This document shows positions 1 through 7,286 of a stretch of 64,000 bases of DNA, in pieces. The notes beneath the pieces were generated by a model. The model made no database searches and was not told where the DNA came from. It saw nothing but the letters and a program-made list of their open reading frames with translations. The position numbers were made by a program, and so were the translations under genes. Every line of letters starts with the position of its first letter. The stretch's first letter is position 1. Origin of the DNA: Boseongicola sp. H5 (lineage in GTDB: Bacteria > Pseudomonadota > Alphaproteobacteria > Rhodobacterales > Rhodobacteraceae); NCBI GenBank assembly GCA_020622165.1, contig JACNMN010000003.1:310001-374000 (forward strand), written 5' to 3'.

Positions 1-53
1 GTATCGCATATGCGTTCTTTCCTGTTGTGGAACGTCAGTTCATTCGGGTGGCG

Positions 54-758
54 TCAGCTGATCCGCGCCACGTAGCGCGCACGGGCGGGATCGAACCAGG
101 TGCGGGAGAACTCCGCCGGCTCGTTATGCTGGCTCCAGGCGCGGCGCTCGACAAGGCCGGTCGTGGCGCCCGCGGCAAGGCCGAACGCGTCCGGCATCCA
201 GTCCGGCGCCTCGGCGATGCCCACCCTGTCATCGGCGCGCAAAACCGACAGGCGGAGCGCGTCCCGGTAATAGAGATAAAGGGACTGGCTCAGATCCACG
301 GCGCGGATATCGCCGGTGAAGCGGCCATCGAGCCAGATCTCCTCCACTGCGACGGCCAGCTTGTTCAGAAACCTCAGCCGCCGGATGCGCCAGCCGAAAT
401 CGACCACATTGCCGATATCCGGGATGTCGTCGGGTTTGGTCATTTTGCGCAGATCAAGGAGCCGCGCCGTGGGCAGGCCGCCGCCATTGAGCAGTTCGAG
501 CCGGAAGAGCGCATACAGCCCGCGCGCGTTCTGTCCCGCCCGGATCGTGTTGCCGGAGCCCTGCCGGCGCTCCAGCAGGTCGCGCCGCTCAAGCTCGGCC
601 AGCGCCTTGCGCAGCGTCACCACCGACACGCCATGATCCGCCGCCATCCGGCGCTCCGGTGGCAGGCGCTGCCCGTCGGCCAGACGCCCCGCGGCGATGT
701 CGCGGATCAGCAGCTCGCTGATCTGGAGATAGGCCGGCAAGGCGCCCGGTTCGGTCAT
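54..758 (-). CDS. GntR family (HutC/UTRA type) transcriptional regulator
   Basis: A 234-residue repressor-like protein. Residues about 8-70 form the GntR winged helix, with the typical P-A-Y-L-Q-I start, R-L-P-P-E-R-R-M-A and V-T-L-R-K-A-L stretches. The remainder fits a UTRA ligand-binding domain (R-I-R-R-L-R-F-L, an E-E-I-W-L-D turn, an R-T-W-F-D-P end). The ATG at 758 follows GGAG at good spacing. The gene diverges from the flavin monooxygenase gene at 854, and the 95-base gap holds a repeated TTGATnTACC element, so it most likely controls that gene pair and itself. UTRA domains usually bind small sugars, sugar phosphates or amino acids; the ligand cannot be read from the sequence. Confidence 0.9.
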   Translation of the reverse strand: MTEPGALPAYLQISELLIRDIAAGRLADGQRLPPERRMAADHGVSVVTLRKALAELERRDLLERRQGSGNTIRAGQNARGLYALFRLELLNGGGLPTARLLDLRKMTKPDDIPDIGNVVDFGWRIRRLRFLNKLAVAVEEIWLDGRFTGDIRAVDLSQSLYLYYRDALRLSVLRADDRVGIAEAPDWMPDAFGLAAGATTGLVERRAWSQHNEPAEFSRTWFDPARARYVARIS

Positions 759-781
759 CTCGGCGCCCTCCCGCGCGGAAA

Positions 782-802
782 TTGATATACCATTGATCTA
801 CC
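782..802. promoter_or_regulatory. candidate operator: tandem TTGATnTACC repeats
   Basis: TTGATATACC at 782-791 and TTGATCTACC at 793-802 are near-identical direct repeats with an 11-base period. They lie in the only gap between the divergent GntR gene and the monooxygenase gene. About one helical turn separates them, which suits side-by-side binding by a regulator. Assignment to the adjacent GntR protein is inferred from position only. Confidence 0.4.
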
Positions 803-853
803 CCAAACCCGATGCTACGCAAGTCGAAACTGCGCATCCGGGGGAGGATCAAG

Positions 854-2008
854 ATGACAGTTGTGCCCGTCACGTCAGCCGACCTGGATGCCGCGGAAAT
901 CTCGTGGTTCGCAGCACTCTGCTCCGACGATTATCAGTTTCTCGGGGTGCCCGACGGTTCCCTCAGATCCAGTTGGGAGCATTGCTCCGCGATCCTGAAA
1001 GAGGCTGAAAATCAGGGCTTCAGGAACATTCTTTGCCCCAGTTCCTATCAGGTCGGGCAGGACACGCTGAGCTTCGTTGCGGGCTGTGCGCCGATCACCG
1101 AGAGGATCAACATGCTTGCCGCCGTCCGCTGCGGAGAAATGCAGCCGATCATGCTGGCGCGCACCATCGCGACCCTCGATCACATGCTGAAGGGGCGCTT
1201 GACGGTCAATATCATCTCCTCCGATTTTCCGGGTGAAAAAGCCGAAAGTTCCCTTAGATATCAACGGTCCCGCGAGGTGGTCGAGATCCTGAAACAGGCC
1301 TGGACCCAGGATGAGATCAGCTACAAGGGCGATGTCTACGAGTTCGAGGGGCTGACCACCGATCCGGCAAAGCCGTATCAGACGGGCGGGCCGCTTCTGT
1401 ATTTCGGCGGGTACAGCCCGGCGGCGCTTGAGTTGTGCGGCCAGCATTGCGACGTGTATCTGATGTGGCCCGAGCCCAAGGAGCAGATCGCGCAGCGCAT
1501 GAAGGACGTCCACGAAGTTGCTGACAGATATGGCAGAACCCTGGATTACGGGCTGCGCGTTCACATGATCGTGCGCGACACCGAAGCCGAAGCGCGGGAA
1601 TATGCCGAATATCTGACCAGCAAGCTGGACGATGACTATGGCAAGCTGATCCGTGACCGTGCCCATGACAGCATTTCACTTGGTGTCGCACATCAGGCCA
1701 AGGCGCGGGAACTGGCCGATAAGTTCGGCTATGTGGAGCCCAATCTCTGGACCGGGATCGGCCGCGCGCGGTCGGGCTGCGGGGCGGCGCTGGTGGGCTC
1801 GACGGATCAGGTGCTCAGCGAGATCGAGGCCTATCGGAAGATGGGTATCCGGGCCTTCATCTTCTCGGGATATCCGCATCTGGAGGAATGCCGCCAGTTC
1901 GGGCAAAAGGTGATGCCGCATCTTGAAACTTGTTCGCTGCCAGAGGTTTACGGGCGGGTGCCCGATCGGCCGCCGGCCACGCCGCTGGCCGCGGGGGAGC
2001 GGCGATGA
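854..2008 (+). CDS. LLM-class flavin-dependent monooxygenase, SsuD/SmoC-like (alkanesulfonate or sulfoquinovose monooxygenase)
   Basis: A 384-residue bacterial-luciferase-like monooxygenase. The start at 854 is chosen over an upstream ATG at 812 because GGGGGAGG lies at 840-847. Residues known in E. coli SsuD to surround the sulfonate have counterparts: Arg235 and His237 (YGLRVH), Arg306 (NLWTGIGRAR) and Tyr340 (FSGYPHLEE). Trp205 sits in a V-Y-L-M-W stretch. Enzymes of this family use FMNH2 and O2 to cleave the C-S bond, giving an aldehyde and sulfite. The next gene overlaps by ATGA and encodes an aldo/keto reductase, the pairing found in the sulfoquinovose (Smo) route. No flavin reductase or sulfoquinovosidase is visible in the window, so a different sulfonate substrate is possible. 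Confidence 0.85.
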   Translation: MTVVPVTSADLDAAEISWFAALCSDDYQFLGVPDGSLRSSWEHCSAILKEAENQGFRNILCPSSYQVGQDTLSFVAGCAPITERINMLAAVRCGEMQPIMLARTIATLDHMLKGRLTVNIISSDFPGEKAESSLRYQRSREVVEILKQAWTQDEISYKGDVYEFEGLTTDPAKPYQTGGPLLYFGGYSPAALELCGQHCDVYLMWPEPKEQIAQRMKDVHEVADRYGRTLDYGLRVHMIVRDTEAEAREYAEYLTSKLDDDYGKLIRDRAHDSISLGVAHQAKARELADKFGYVEPNLWTGIGRARSGCGAALVGSTDQVLSEIEAYRKMGIRAFIFSGYPHLEECRQFGQKVMPHLETCSLPEVYGRVPDRPPATPLAAGERR

Positions 2009-2904
2009 TGGAGCGGATCGACCTGCCGTTCGGCGGACTTGCCCTGTCGCGGCTCGTATATGGGATGTGGCGGATCGGGGATGATGTGGATACCTCGCCC
2101 GCCCATGTTCAGGCCAAGATCGAAGCCTGTCTGGCCCAGGGCATCACGACCATGGATCAGGCTGATATCTATGGCGATTACGGGGCCGAGGAGATCCTTG
2201 GAGACGCATTTCGCGCGGCCCCGCAGTTGCGCGATCAGGTGGAGCTGGTCACCAAATGCGATATCATCGCGCCGATCGGCAAGTATGCCACCAAGCGGGT
2301 GAAGTATTACGACACTTCCGCCGCGCATATCACCGCCTCGGTGGAAGGCTCGCTGGCCCTGATGCGGACGGACCGGATCGATCTGCTGCTGATCCATCGC
2401 CCGGACCCCTTCATGGATCATGTGGACACGGGCCGGGCGCTGGACGATCTCGTCGCCTCCGGCAAGGTGCGCGCGGTGGGCGTGTCGAATTTCAGGCTGC
2501 ATGACTGGACGCTGCTGCAATCGGCCATGTCCACGCCGCTGGTGACCAACCAGATCGAGGTGAGCGTGCTGCATCATGTGCCGTTCACCAATGGCGATAT
2601 CGCCTGGATGCAGGAGCGGGGCATCCCCCCGATGGCCTGGTCGCCCCTTGCGGGCGGGGCGCTGTTCGGATCGGAGGCCGCGCCGGTCCGCGTCGTGCTG
2701 GACCGCGTCGCCGAAGCGCAGGGCGTGGGGCTGGACGCGGTTGCCGTGGCGTGGCTGCTGGCGCATCCGGCCCGCATCATGCCGGTTATGGGAACCAATA
2801 ATCTGAACCGGATCAAGAGAATCGGGGATGCGGCTAAGGTAGATATGGACCGGGAGACATGGTTCGAGATCTATACCGCCGCCTTGGGCCAGGAGGTGCC
2901 GTAG
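2005..2904 (+). CDS. aldo/keto reductase, SmoB/YdhF-like
   Basis: A 299-residue NAD(P)H-dependent oxidoreductase with the AKR barrel. The catalytic tetrad residues can be placed as Asp and Tyr in M-D-Q-A-D-I-Y-G, Lys in V-T-K-C-D, and His in L-L-I-H-R-P-D. The C-terminal P-V-M-G-T-N-N-L-N-R-I motif is the cofactor clamp seen in YdhF-type AKRs. Its ATG overlaps the stop codon of the upstream monooxygenase (ATGA), so the two are translationally coupled. In the Agrobacterium Smo pathway an AKR of this kind reduces 6-oxo-glucose to glucose after sulfoquinovose desulfonation; the same role is inferred here and not shown. It is convergent with uxuA, 60 bases away. Confidence 0.87.
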   Translation: MMERIDLPFGGLALSRLVYGMWRIGDDVDTSPAHVQAKIEACLAQGITTMDQADIYGDYGAEEILGDAFRAAPQLRDQVELVTKCDIIAPIGKYATKRVKYYDTSAAHITASVEGSLALMRTDRIDLLLIHRPDPFMDHVDTGRALDDLVASGKVRAVGVSNFRLHDWTLLQSAMSTPLVTNQIEVSVLHHVPFTNGDIAWMQERGIPPMAWSPLAGGALFGSEAAPVRVVLDRVAEAQGVGLDAVAVAWLLAHPARIMPVMGTNNLNRIKRIGDAAKVDMDRETWFEIYTAALGQEVP

Positions 2905-2964
2905 GCATCTCCGCCCGGTGCCGGGCCGGGTGTGTCGGCGGTTGGGGATGTGGCAAAGCCCGTC

Positions 2965-4146
2965 TCAGGACAGGGCCGCGATGACGCCCCTGAGTTCGGC
3001 CAGCCCCTTCATCCGTCCGATCAGGGGATATCCGGGCTGCGAGGCGCGGGTGAGATCATCCAGCAGATCGTGCCCGTGATCGGGGCGCATCGGAATTTGC
3101 CAGTCGTCGCGGCCTTCGGCCTGTCTGCGGCTCTGCTCGGCCAGAAGCGCGCGGATCGTTGCGACCATATCGGTATCGCCGGCCAGATGATCGCTTTCGG
3201 TAAAGCCGGGCCGCGCCGCCGTCATGTCGCGCCGTGTGTTTCTGAGATGGACGAAATGGATCCGCGGCCCAAGCGCTTCTACAAACGCCACCGGGTCGAA
3301 ATCGGCGCGGACGCCCAGTGAACCGGTGCAGAAGGTGATGCCGTTGGCGGGCATGTCCACCGCCGCCGTCACGGCGCGGTAATCCGACAGGTCCGACATC
3401 ACCCGGGGCAGCCCAAGCAACGGAAAGGGCGGATCGTCGGGATGACAGCACAGGCGCAGGCCAAGGCTCTCCGCAAGCGGCGCGACCTCGCCCAGAAAGT
3501 CGATCAGGTTCCGGCGCAGGCCGTCCGTGTCGATCTGCTCATAACGCAGCAGCAGGTCGCCGACATCCTCCAGTGTCCAGCTGTCATTGGCGCCGGGCAG
3601 CCCGGCCACGATATTGGCGACAAGCTGGCCGGTATCCGTATCCGGCAGCCGCTTGGCGGCCTCGGCCTGTACGCTTTCGGGATAGTCATCGGCCGCGCCG
3701 GGACGCGCCAGAAGGTGAATGTCGAACAGGGCGAAATCGGTCAGGTCGAACCGCATGGCGGTGCCGCCGTGGGGCAGGGGGTGGCGCAGGGCGGTTCTGG
3801 TCCAGTCAAGCACGGGCATGAAATTGTAGCAGATCACCTGCGGGCCCGTTGCCGCGAGAGCCTTCAGGCTTTCCTTATAGGCCGCGATATGGTCGCGCCA
3901 CGGACCGGTCCGGGTCTTGATCGCCTCGCTGACCGGCAGACTTTCCACCACATCCCAGGAGAGACCGGAGGGCGCGTCCTCCGGCTCTTCGATCTGGGCC
4001 TTGCGCAGGGCGATTTCGGCGGCGGGCCAGACCTGCCCGGGGGGGATGTGATGCAGGGCAGACACCACGCCCTGCGCCCCGGTCTGCCGGATCTCGGCAA
4101 TCGAGATCGGGTCGGCGGGCCCGAACCAGCGCCAGGTTTGCCTCAT
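2965..4146 (-). CDS. uxuA: D-mannonate dehydratase
   Basis: 393 residues, full length for UxuA. It dehydrates D-mannonate to 2-keto-3-deoxy-D-gluconate, a metal-dependent (Mn/Fe) step of hexuronate breakdown. Family motifs visible are Y-N-F-M-P-V-L-D-W-T-R-T near residue 113, C-C-H-P-D-D-P-P-F-P-L-L-G-L-P-R near 236, F-C-T-G-S-L-G and H-F-V-H-L-R-N. The ATG at 4146 overlaps the stop of the ABC ATPase gene by ATGA, making this the last gene of a long operon. The product would be phosphorylated by a KDG kinase, not found here, and cleaved by Eda, which is encoded at 30.7 kb. Fructuronate reductase (UxuB) and uronate isomerase (UxaC) are not recognisable nearby. Confidence 0.93.
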   Translation of the reverse strand: MRQTWRWFGPADPISIAEIRQTGAQGVVSALHHIPPGQVWPAAEIALRKAQIEEPEDAPSGLSWDVVESLPVSEAIKTRTGPWRDHIAAYKESLKALAATGPQVICYNFMPVLDWTRTALRHPLPHGGTAMRFDLTDFALFDIHLLARPGAADDYPESVQAEAAKRLPDTDTGQLVANIVAGLPGANDSWTLEDVGDLLLRYEQIDTDGLRRNLIDFLGEVAPLAESLGLRLCCHPDDPPFPLLGLPRVMSDLSDYRAVTAAVDMPANGITFCTGSLGVRADFDPVAFVEALGPRIHFVHLRNTRRDMTAARPGFTESDHLAGDTDMVATIRALLAEQSRRQAEGRDDWQIPMRPDHGHDLLDDLTRASQPGYPLIGRMKGLAELRGVIAALS

Positions 4147-5225
4147 GGCGTCTCGCGGAGGGTCAGCCCCGTTTCGGTGTCGAACAGATGCACCGCGTCT
4201 GGCGCAAAGCTGAGCGCCACCCGCTCACCGGCCACCACCCGGGTCTGTCCGGGATTGTGGACGGTCAGCCGCGTGCCATCGGCCAGTTGACCGTAGAGAT
4301 AGCTGTCACTGCCCAGTTGCTCCACGCTGCGCACATCGGTGTGGATGCTGCCCATCTCGCTTGGCAGAAGATCGTTCGGGCGCACGCCAAGCGTCACCTT
4401 CTGCCCTTCGCGATGAGCAAAGCCGTCAACCGGAAGGCTGACCTCCTCCCCGGTGTCGAGCGTCAGGAGCGAGCGGTCGGCGGGATGGACGGCGCCGGTC
4501 ATGAAGTTCATCTTGGGGCTGCCGATGAAGCCCGCCACGAACAGATTGCGCGGATGGTTGAACAGATCGAGCGGGCGGCCGAACTGCTCCAGCTCTCCCA
4601 GGCGCAGCACCGCGATCTTGTCGGCCATGGTCATCGCCTCGACCTGATCGTGGGTGACGTAGATCATCGTGTTTTCAAGCCGCTTGTGAAGCGCCGAGAT
4701 CTCGCCGCGCATGTCCACCCTGAGCTCGGCGTCCAGATTGGAAAGCGGCTCGTCGAACAGAAACACCCGCGGCTCGCGCACCACCGCGCGCCCGATGGCG
4801 ACCCGCTGCCGCTGCCCGCCCGACAGATCCTTGGGCCGCCGGTCCAGAAGCTGATCGATCTGCAGCATCGTCGCCACTTCGTTGATCTTGGTGTCGATTT
4901 CCGCTCTGGGCGTCTGGATGTTTTCCAGCCCGAAGCTGAGATTCTGCCGCACGGTCATATGCGGGTAGAGCGCATAGGACTGGAACACCATCGCCAGCCC
5001 GCGATCGGCGGCGGGGATGGTGTTGACCACTTCGCCGCCGATTTCGATGTCGCCCGACGAAATGCTCTCAAGCCCCGAGATCATCCGCAGCAGCGTGGAT
5101 TTTCCGCACCCCGAAGGCCCCACGAAAACGCAGAATTCACCGTGCGCGATCGACAGGTCGATCCCCTTGATCACATCCGCCGCGCCGTAGGATTTGCACA
5201 GTCTCTTGAGTTCGATCGATGCCAT
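4143..5225 (-). CDS. sugar ABC transporter ATP-binding protein (UgpC/MsmX type)
   Basis: A 360-residue ATPase of a CUT1 importer. Walker A is G-P-S-G-C-G-K-S-T, the signature is [13 protein letters not shown], Walker B is [13 protein letters not shown] and the switch is V-T-H-D-Q. A C-terminal regulatory (TOBE/OB) domain begins with G-F-I-G-S-P-K-M-N-F. There are two consecutive ATGs; the inner one at 5225 is better spaced from GGGAGG, while the outer one at 5228 gives an ATGA overlap with the preceding permease gene. It energises import for the permease pair and binding protein upstream. The substrate is probably a uronate-containing or related sugar, judged only from uxuA in the operon. Confidence 0.93.
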   Translation of the reverse strand: MASIELKRLCKSYGAADVIKGIDLSIAHGEFCVFVGPSGCGKSTLLRMISGLESISSGDIEIGGEVVNTIPAADRGLAMVFQSYALYPHMTVRQNLSFGLENIQTPRAEIDTKINEVATMLQIDQLLDRRPKDLSGGQRQRVAIGRAVVREPRVFLFDEPLSNLDAELRVDMRGEISALHKRLENTMIYVTHDQVEAMTMADKIAVLRLGELEQFGRPLDLFNHPRNLFVAGFIGSPKMNFMTGAVHPADRSLLTLDTGEEVSLPVDGFAHREGQKVTLGVRPNDLLPSEMGSIHTDVRSVEQLGSDSYLYGQLADGTRLTVHNPGQTRVVAGERVALSFAPDAVHLFDTETGLTLRETP

Positions 5226-6277
5226 CATTTCCCTCCCGTCGAGGCGATGCCGGTGGCGATGTATTTTTGCAGGAACATGAAGACGGCCGCGATGGGAAGA
5301 AGTGTCAGCACCGTCATCGCCAGCAGGCTCGACCAGTCGGTCTGCAACTCCCCCTGGAAGGAGTTGAGCGCCAGTTGCAGCGTGAAGTTTTCCGACTGCG
5401 TCAGCACGATGAGCGGCCAGAGAAAATCATTCCAGCGCCACATGATCGCAAGAATAGCAAGAACCGCGATGGCCGGGGCCGACAGCGGCAGGATGATCCG
5501 CCAGAAGATCTTCCACTCGCTGGCCTTGTCCATCCGCGCGGCGTCGAGGATCTCGTCGGGAATCGTGATCATGTATTGCCTGAGCAGGAAGACACCGGTG
5601 GGCGTGGCCGCGCCCGGAATGATCACCCCCCATAGTGAATTGAGCATGCCCAACTCGCTCACGATCAGGAAAAGCGGCACCAGCACCACCGTTTGCGGGA
5701 TCATCAGCGTGCCGATCACCAGAAGCAGCACGGTCGTCCGCCCGCGGAACTCGTATTTCGAAAGGGCGAAGGCAGCCATCGCATTGACCAGCAACATGAT
5801 CAGCGTGGCGGTCACCGTGATGAAGGTGGAGTTCCAGAAGAAGCGCAGGAAATTGAACCGCTCGAACAGGCCGGTGTAGTTCTCCAGCGCAAGCGCCACG
5901 CCCTGCACCGGTTCCCGGTCGTTTATCGAGACACGCAGCCGCTCACCGGGATTGGCAGGGTCGATCATCTGCGCCTGCAAGCCCACCCGCCGGAGCTGTG
6001 CAAGGGTCTGCCCCTCGTAGTCTCCGGCGGTCATCCGGAACAGCGGCAAGGGCTCGTCAAAGCCGTCCACCACCACGGTTTCCTGCTGGTAAGGCAGGAA
6101 CGTGGGCGGGTAGCGCTGCAAATCGGCCTCGGTCTTGAAGCTGGAAAGGACCAGCCAGATGACCGGGAAGAACATCAGGAAAACGCCAAGGAACAGGTAG
6201 GAGTAGGACACCCAGTCGGTCCAGTCCCACCGCCCCTTGCCCCGTGTCGCCGTCAGCATCGACCAGAGATTAGCCAT
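5225..6277 (-). CDS. sugar ABC transporter permease, MalG type, with enlarged periplasmic loop
   Basis: A 350-residue inner-membrane subunit. One helix lies at about residues 26-48, a soluble insert of roughly 75-85 residues follows (rich in P, D, E), then the five-helix BPD_transp_1 core. The EAA-type loop shows as D-E-I-L-D-A-A-R-M-D-K-A-S near residue 240. The start at 6277 is preferred to 6283 because GGAGG lies 7 bases before it and only about 1 base before the other. It overlaps the upstream permease gene by 8 bases. An insert after the first helix is also present in AglG at 23.6 kb, so this is a subfamily trait and not a fusion. Confidence 0.9.
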   Translation of the reverse strand: MANLWSMLTATRGKGRWDWTDWVSYSYLFLGVFLMFFPVIWLVLSSFKTEADLQRYPPTFLPYQQETVVVDGFDEPLPLFRMTAGDYEGQTLAQLRRVGLQAQMIDPANPGERLRVSINDREPVQGVALALENYTGLFERFNFLRFFWNSTFITVTATLIMLLVNAMAAFALSKYEFRGRTTVLLLVIGTLMIPQTVVLVPLFLIVSELGMLNSLWGVIIPGAATPTGVFLLRQYMITIPDEILDAARMDKASEWKIFWRIILPLSAPAIAVLAILAIMWRWNDFLWPLIVLTQSENFTLQLALNSFQGELQTDWSSLLAMTVLTLLPIAAVFMFLQKYIATGIASTGGK

Positions 6278-7238
6278 CCACATTCCTCCGGTTGATCCAA
6301 AGCTGGATCAGCGTGAGCACCACCAGCACGATCGCCACCATCAGAGATGCGGCGGCTGCAAGGCCGAAGAGCCGCGGCGCGCCGGCGAAGCCTTCCTCGT
6401 AGATATACTGGATGATGAAGGTTGTGGCCGTTCCCGGCCCGCCGCCGGTGAAGGCATAGACCTCGTCGAAGGTCTGCACCCCCTTGATCAGTGCCAGCAC
6501 CAGCACCACCAGCATCGTGGGCGACAGAAGCGGGAGGGTGATCCGCCGGAAAGTCCGCCAGGGGGAGGCCCGGTCCATCAGGGCGGCCTCGTAGACATCC
6601 CGCGGGATCGCCTGCAACCCGGCCAGCAGGATCAGCGTGTAAAATCCCATATGCGCCCAGACCGACAGAAACACGGTCCACGCAAAGGCCCATTCCGCGT
6701 CGATCAGCCAGTTGAACCCGCCGATCCCGATCCAGTCGAGAAATGCGTTCAGCACGCCCTCACGCTGCAGGATCCACTTCCAGATCAGCGCCACGACAAC
6801 CGGCGACAGCAGCACCGGAAAGAAGAAGACCGACCGAAAAAAGCCGCGCGCGCGGATGTCGCGATTGAGGATGATCGCGGTGAGCAGGGCGAAGCCGACC
6901 ATGATGCCGACCTGAAGCGTCACGAACCACAGCGTGTTCCAGACCGCGCGCCAGAATTTGTCTTCGATACAGGTGTTGGGGTCGAGAAAGCTGCTGCAAC
7001 TGGTCAGCGTCTCGAAATTGCGCCCGCCCACATAGGGCCGGGCCTCCAGCAGCACATTGTCGCCGCCGGTCAGCGAATAGGAGAGGTTCAGAATGACAGG
7101 CAGAAAGGCGAACAGCCCGAACAGCAGGAGATTGGGCAACAGGAAGACCCAGGCCAGCCGATTGACCCCGAGAAGCCGTTGCAGCGCCATCATCGGAATT
7201 TCGATGATCCGCATCAGAGGATTGAGTATCACCAGCAT
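6270..7238 (-). CDS. sugar ABC transporter permease, MalF type
   Basis: A 322-residue membrane protein with an N-terminal cytoplasmic stretch, a first helix at about residues 28-50 (W-V-F-L-L-P-N-L-L-L-F), a periplasmic loop containing two cysteines about 10 residues apart (S-C-S-S ... N-T-C-I) that could form a disulfide, and a BPD_transp_1 domain. The EAA loop reads V-Y-E-A-A-L-M-D-R-A-S. It is the partner of the MalG-type permease, with which it overlaps. Upstream, a strong hairpin (7249-7280) separates it from the binding-protein gene. No strong ribosome-binding site is seen before 7238, so the start is the least certain part. Confidence 0.9.
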   Translation of the reverse strand: MLVILNPLMRIIEIPMMALQRLLGVNRLAWVFLLPNLLLFGLFAFLPVILNLSYSLTGGDNVLLEARPYVGGRNFETLTSCSSFLDPNTCIEDKFWRAVWNTLWFVTLQVGIMVGFALLTAIILNRDIRARGFFRSVFFFPVLLSPVVVALIWKWILQREGVLNAFLDWIGIGGFNWLIDAEWAFAWTVFLSVWAHMGFYTLILLAGLQAIPRDVYEAALMDRASPWRTFRRITLPLLSPTMLVVLVLALIKGVQTFDEVYAFTGGGPGTATTFIIQYIYEEGFAGAPRLFGLAAAASLMVAIVLVVLTLIQLWINRRNVDG

Positions 7239-7248
7239 GGCACGTACC

Positions 7249-7280
7249 GGTCCCGCGCGATCCGGAAACCGCGCGGGACC
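7249..7280 (-). promoter_or_regulatory. intercistronic hairpin after the binding-protein gene
   Basis: GGTCCCGCGCG at 7249-7259 and its perfect complement CGCGCGGGACC at 7270-7280 form an 11-bp stem with a 10-base loop. It sits between the stop codon of the binding-protein gene and the start of the first permease gene. No U-tract follows in the direction of transcription, so it looks like an mRNA-stabilising or partial-termination element that would leave the binding protein in excess over the permeases. Confidence 0.6.
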
Positions 7281-7286
7281 ATCGCT

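Noticed and set aside
2910-2930. Short GC-rich inverted repeat between the aldo/keto reductase and uxuA genes
   Set aside because: Six pairs with a two-base loop and no T-run; expected by chance at this base composition.
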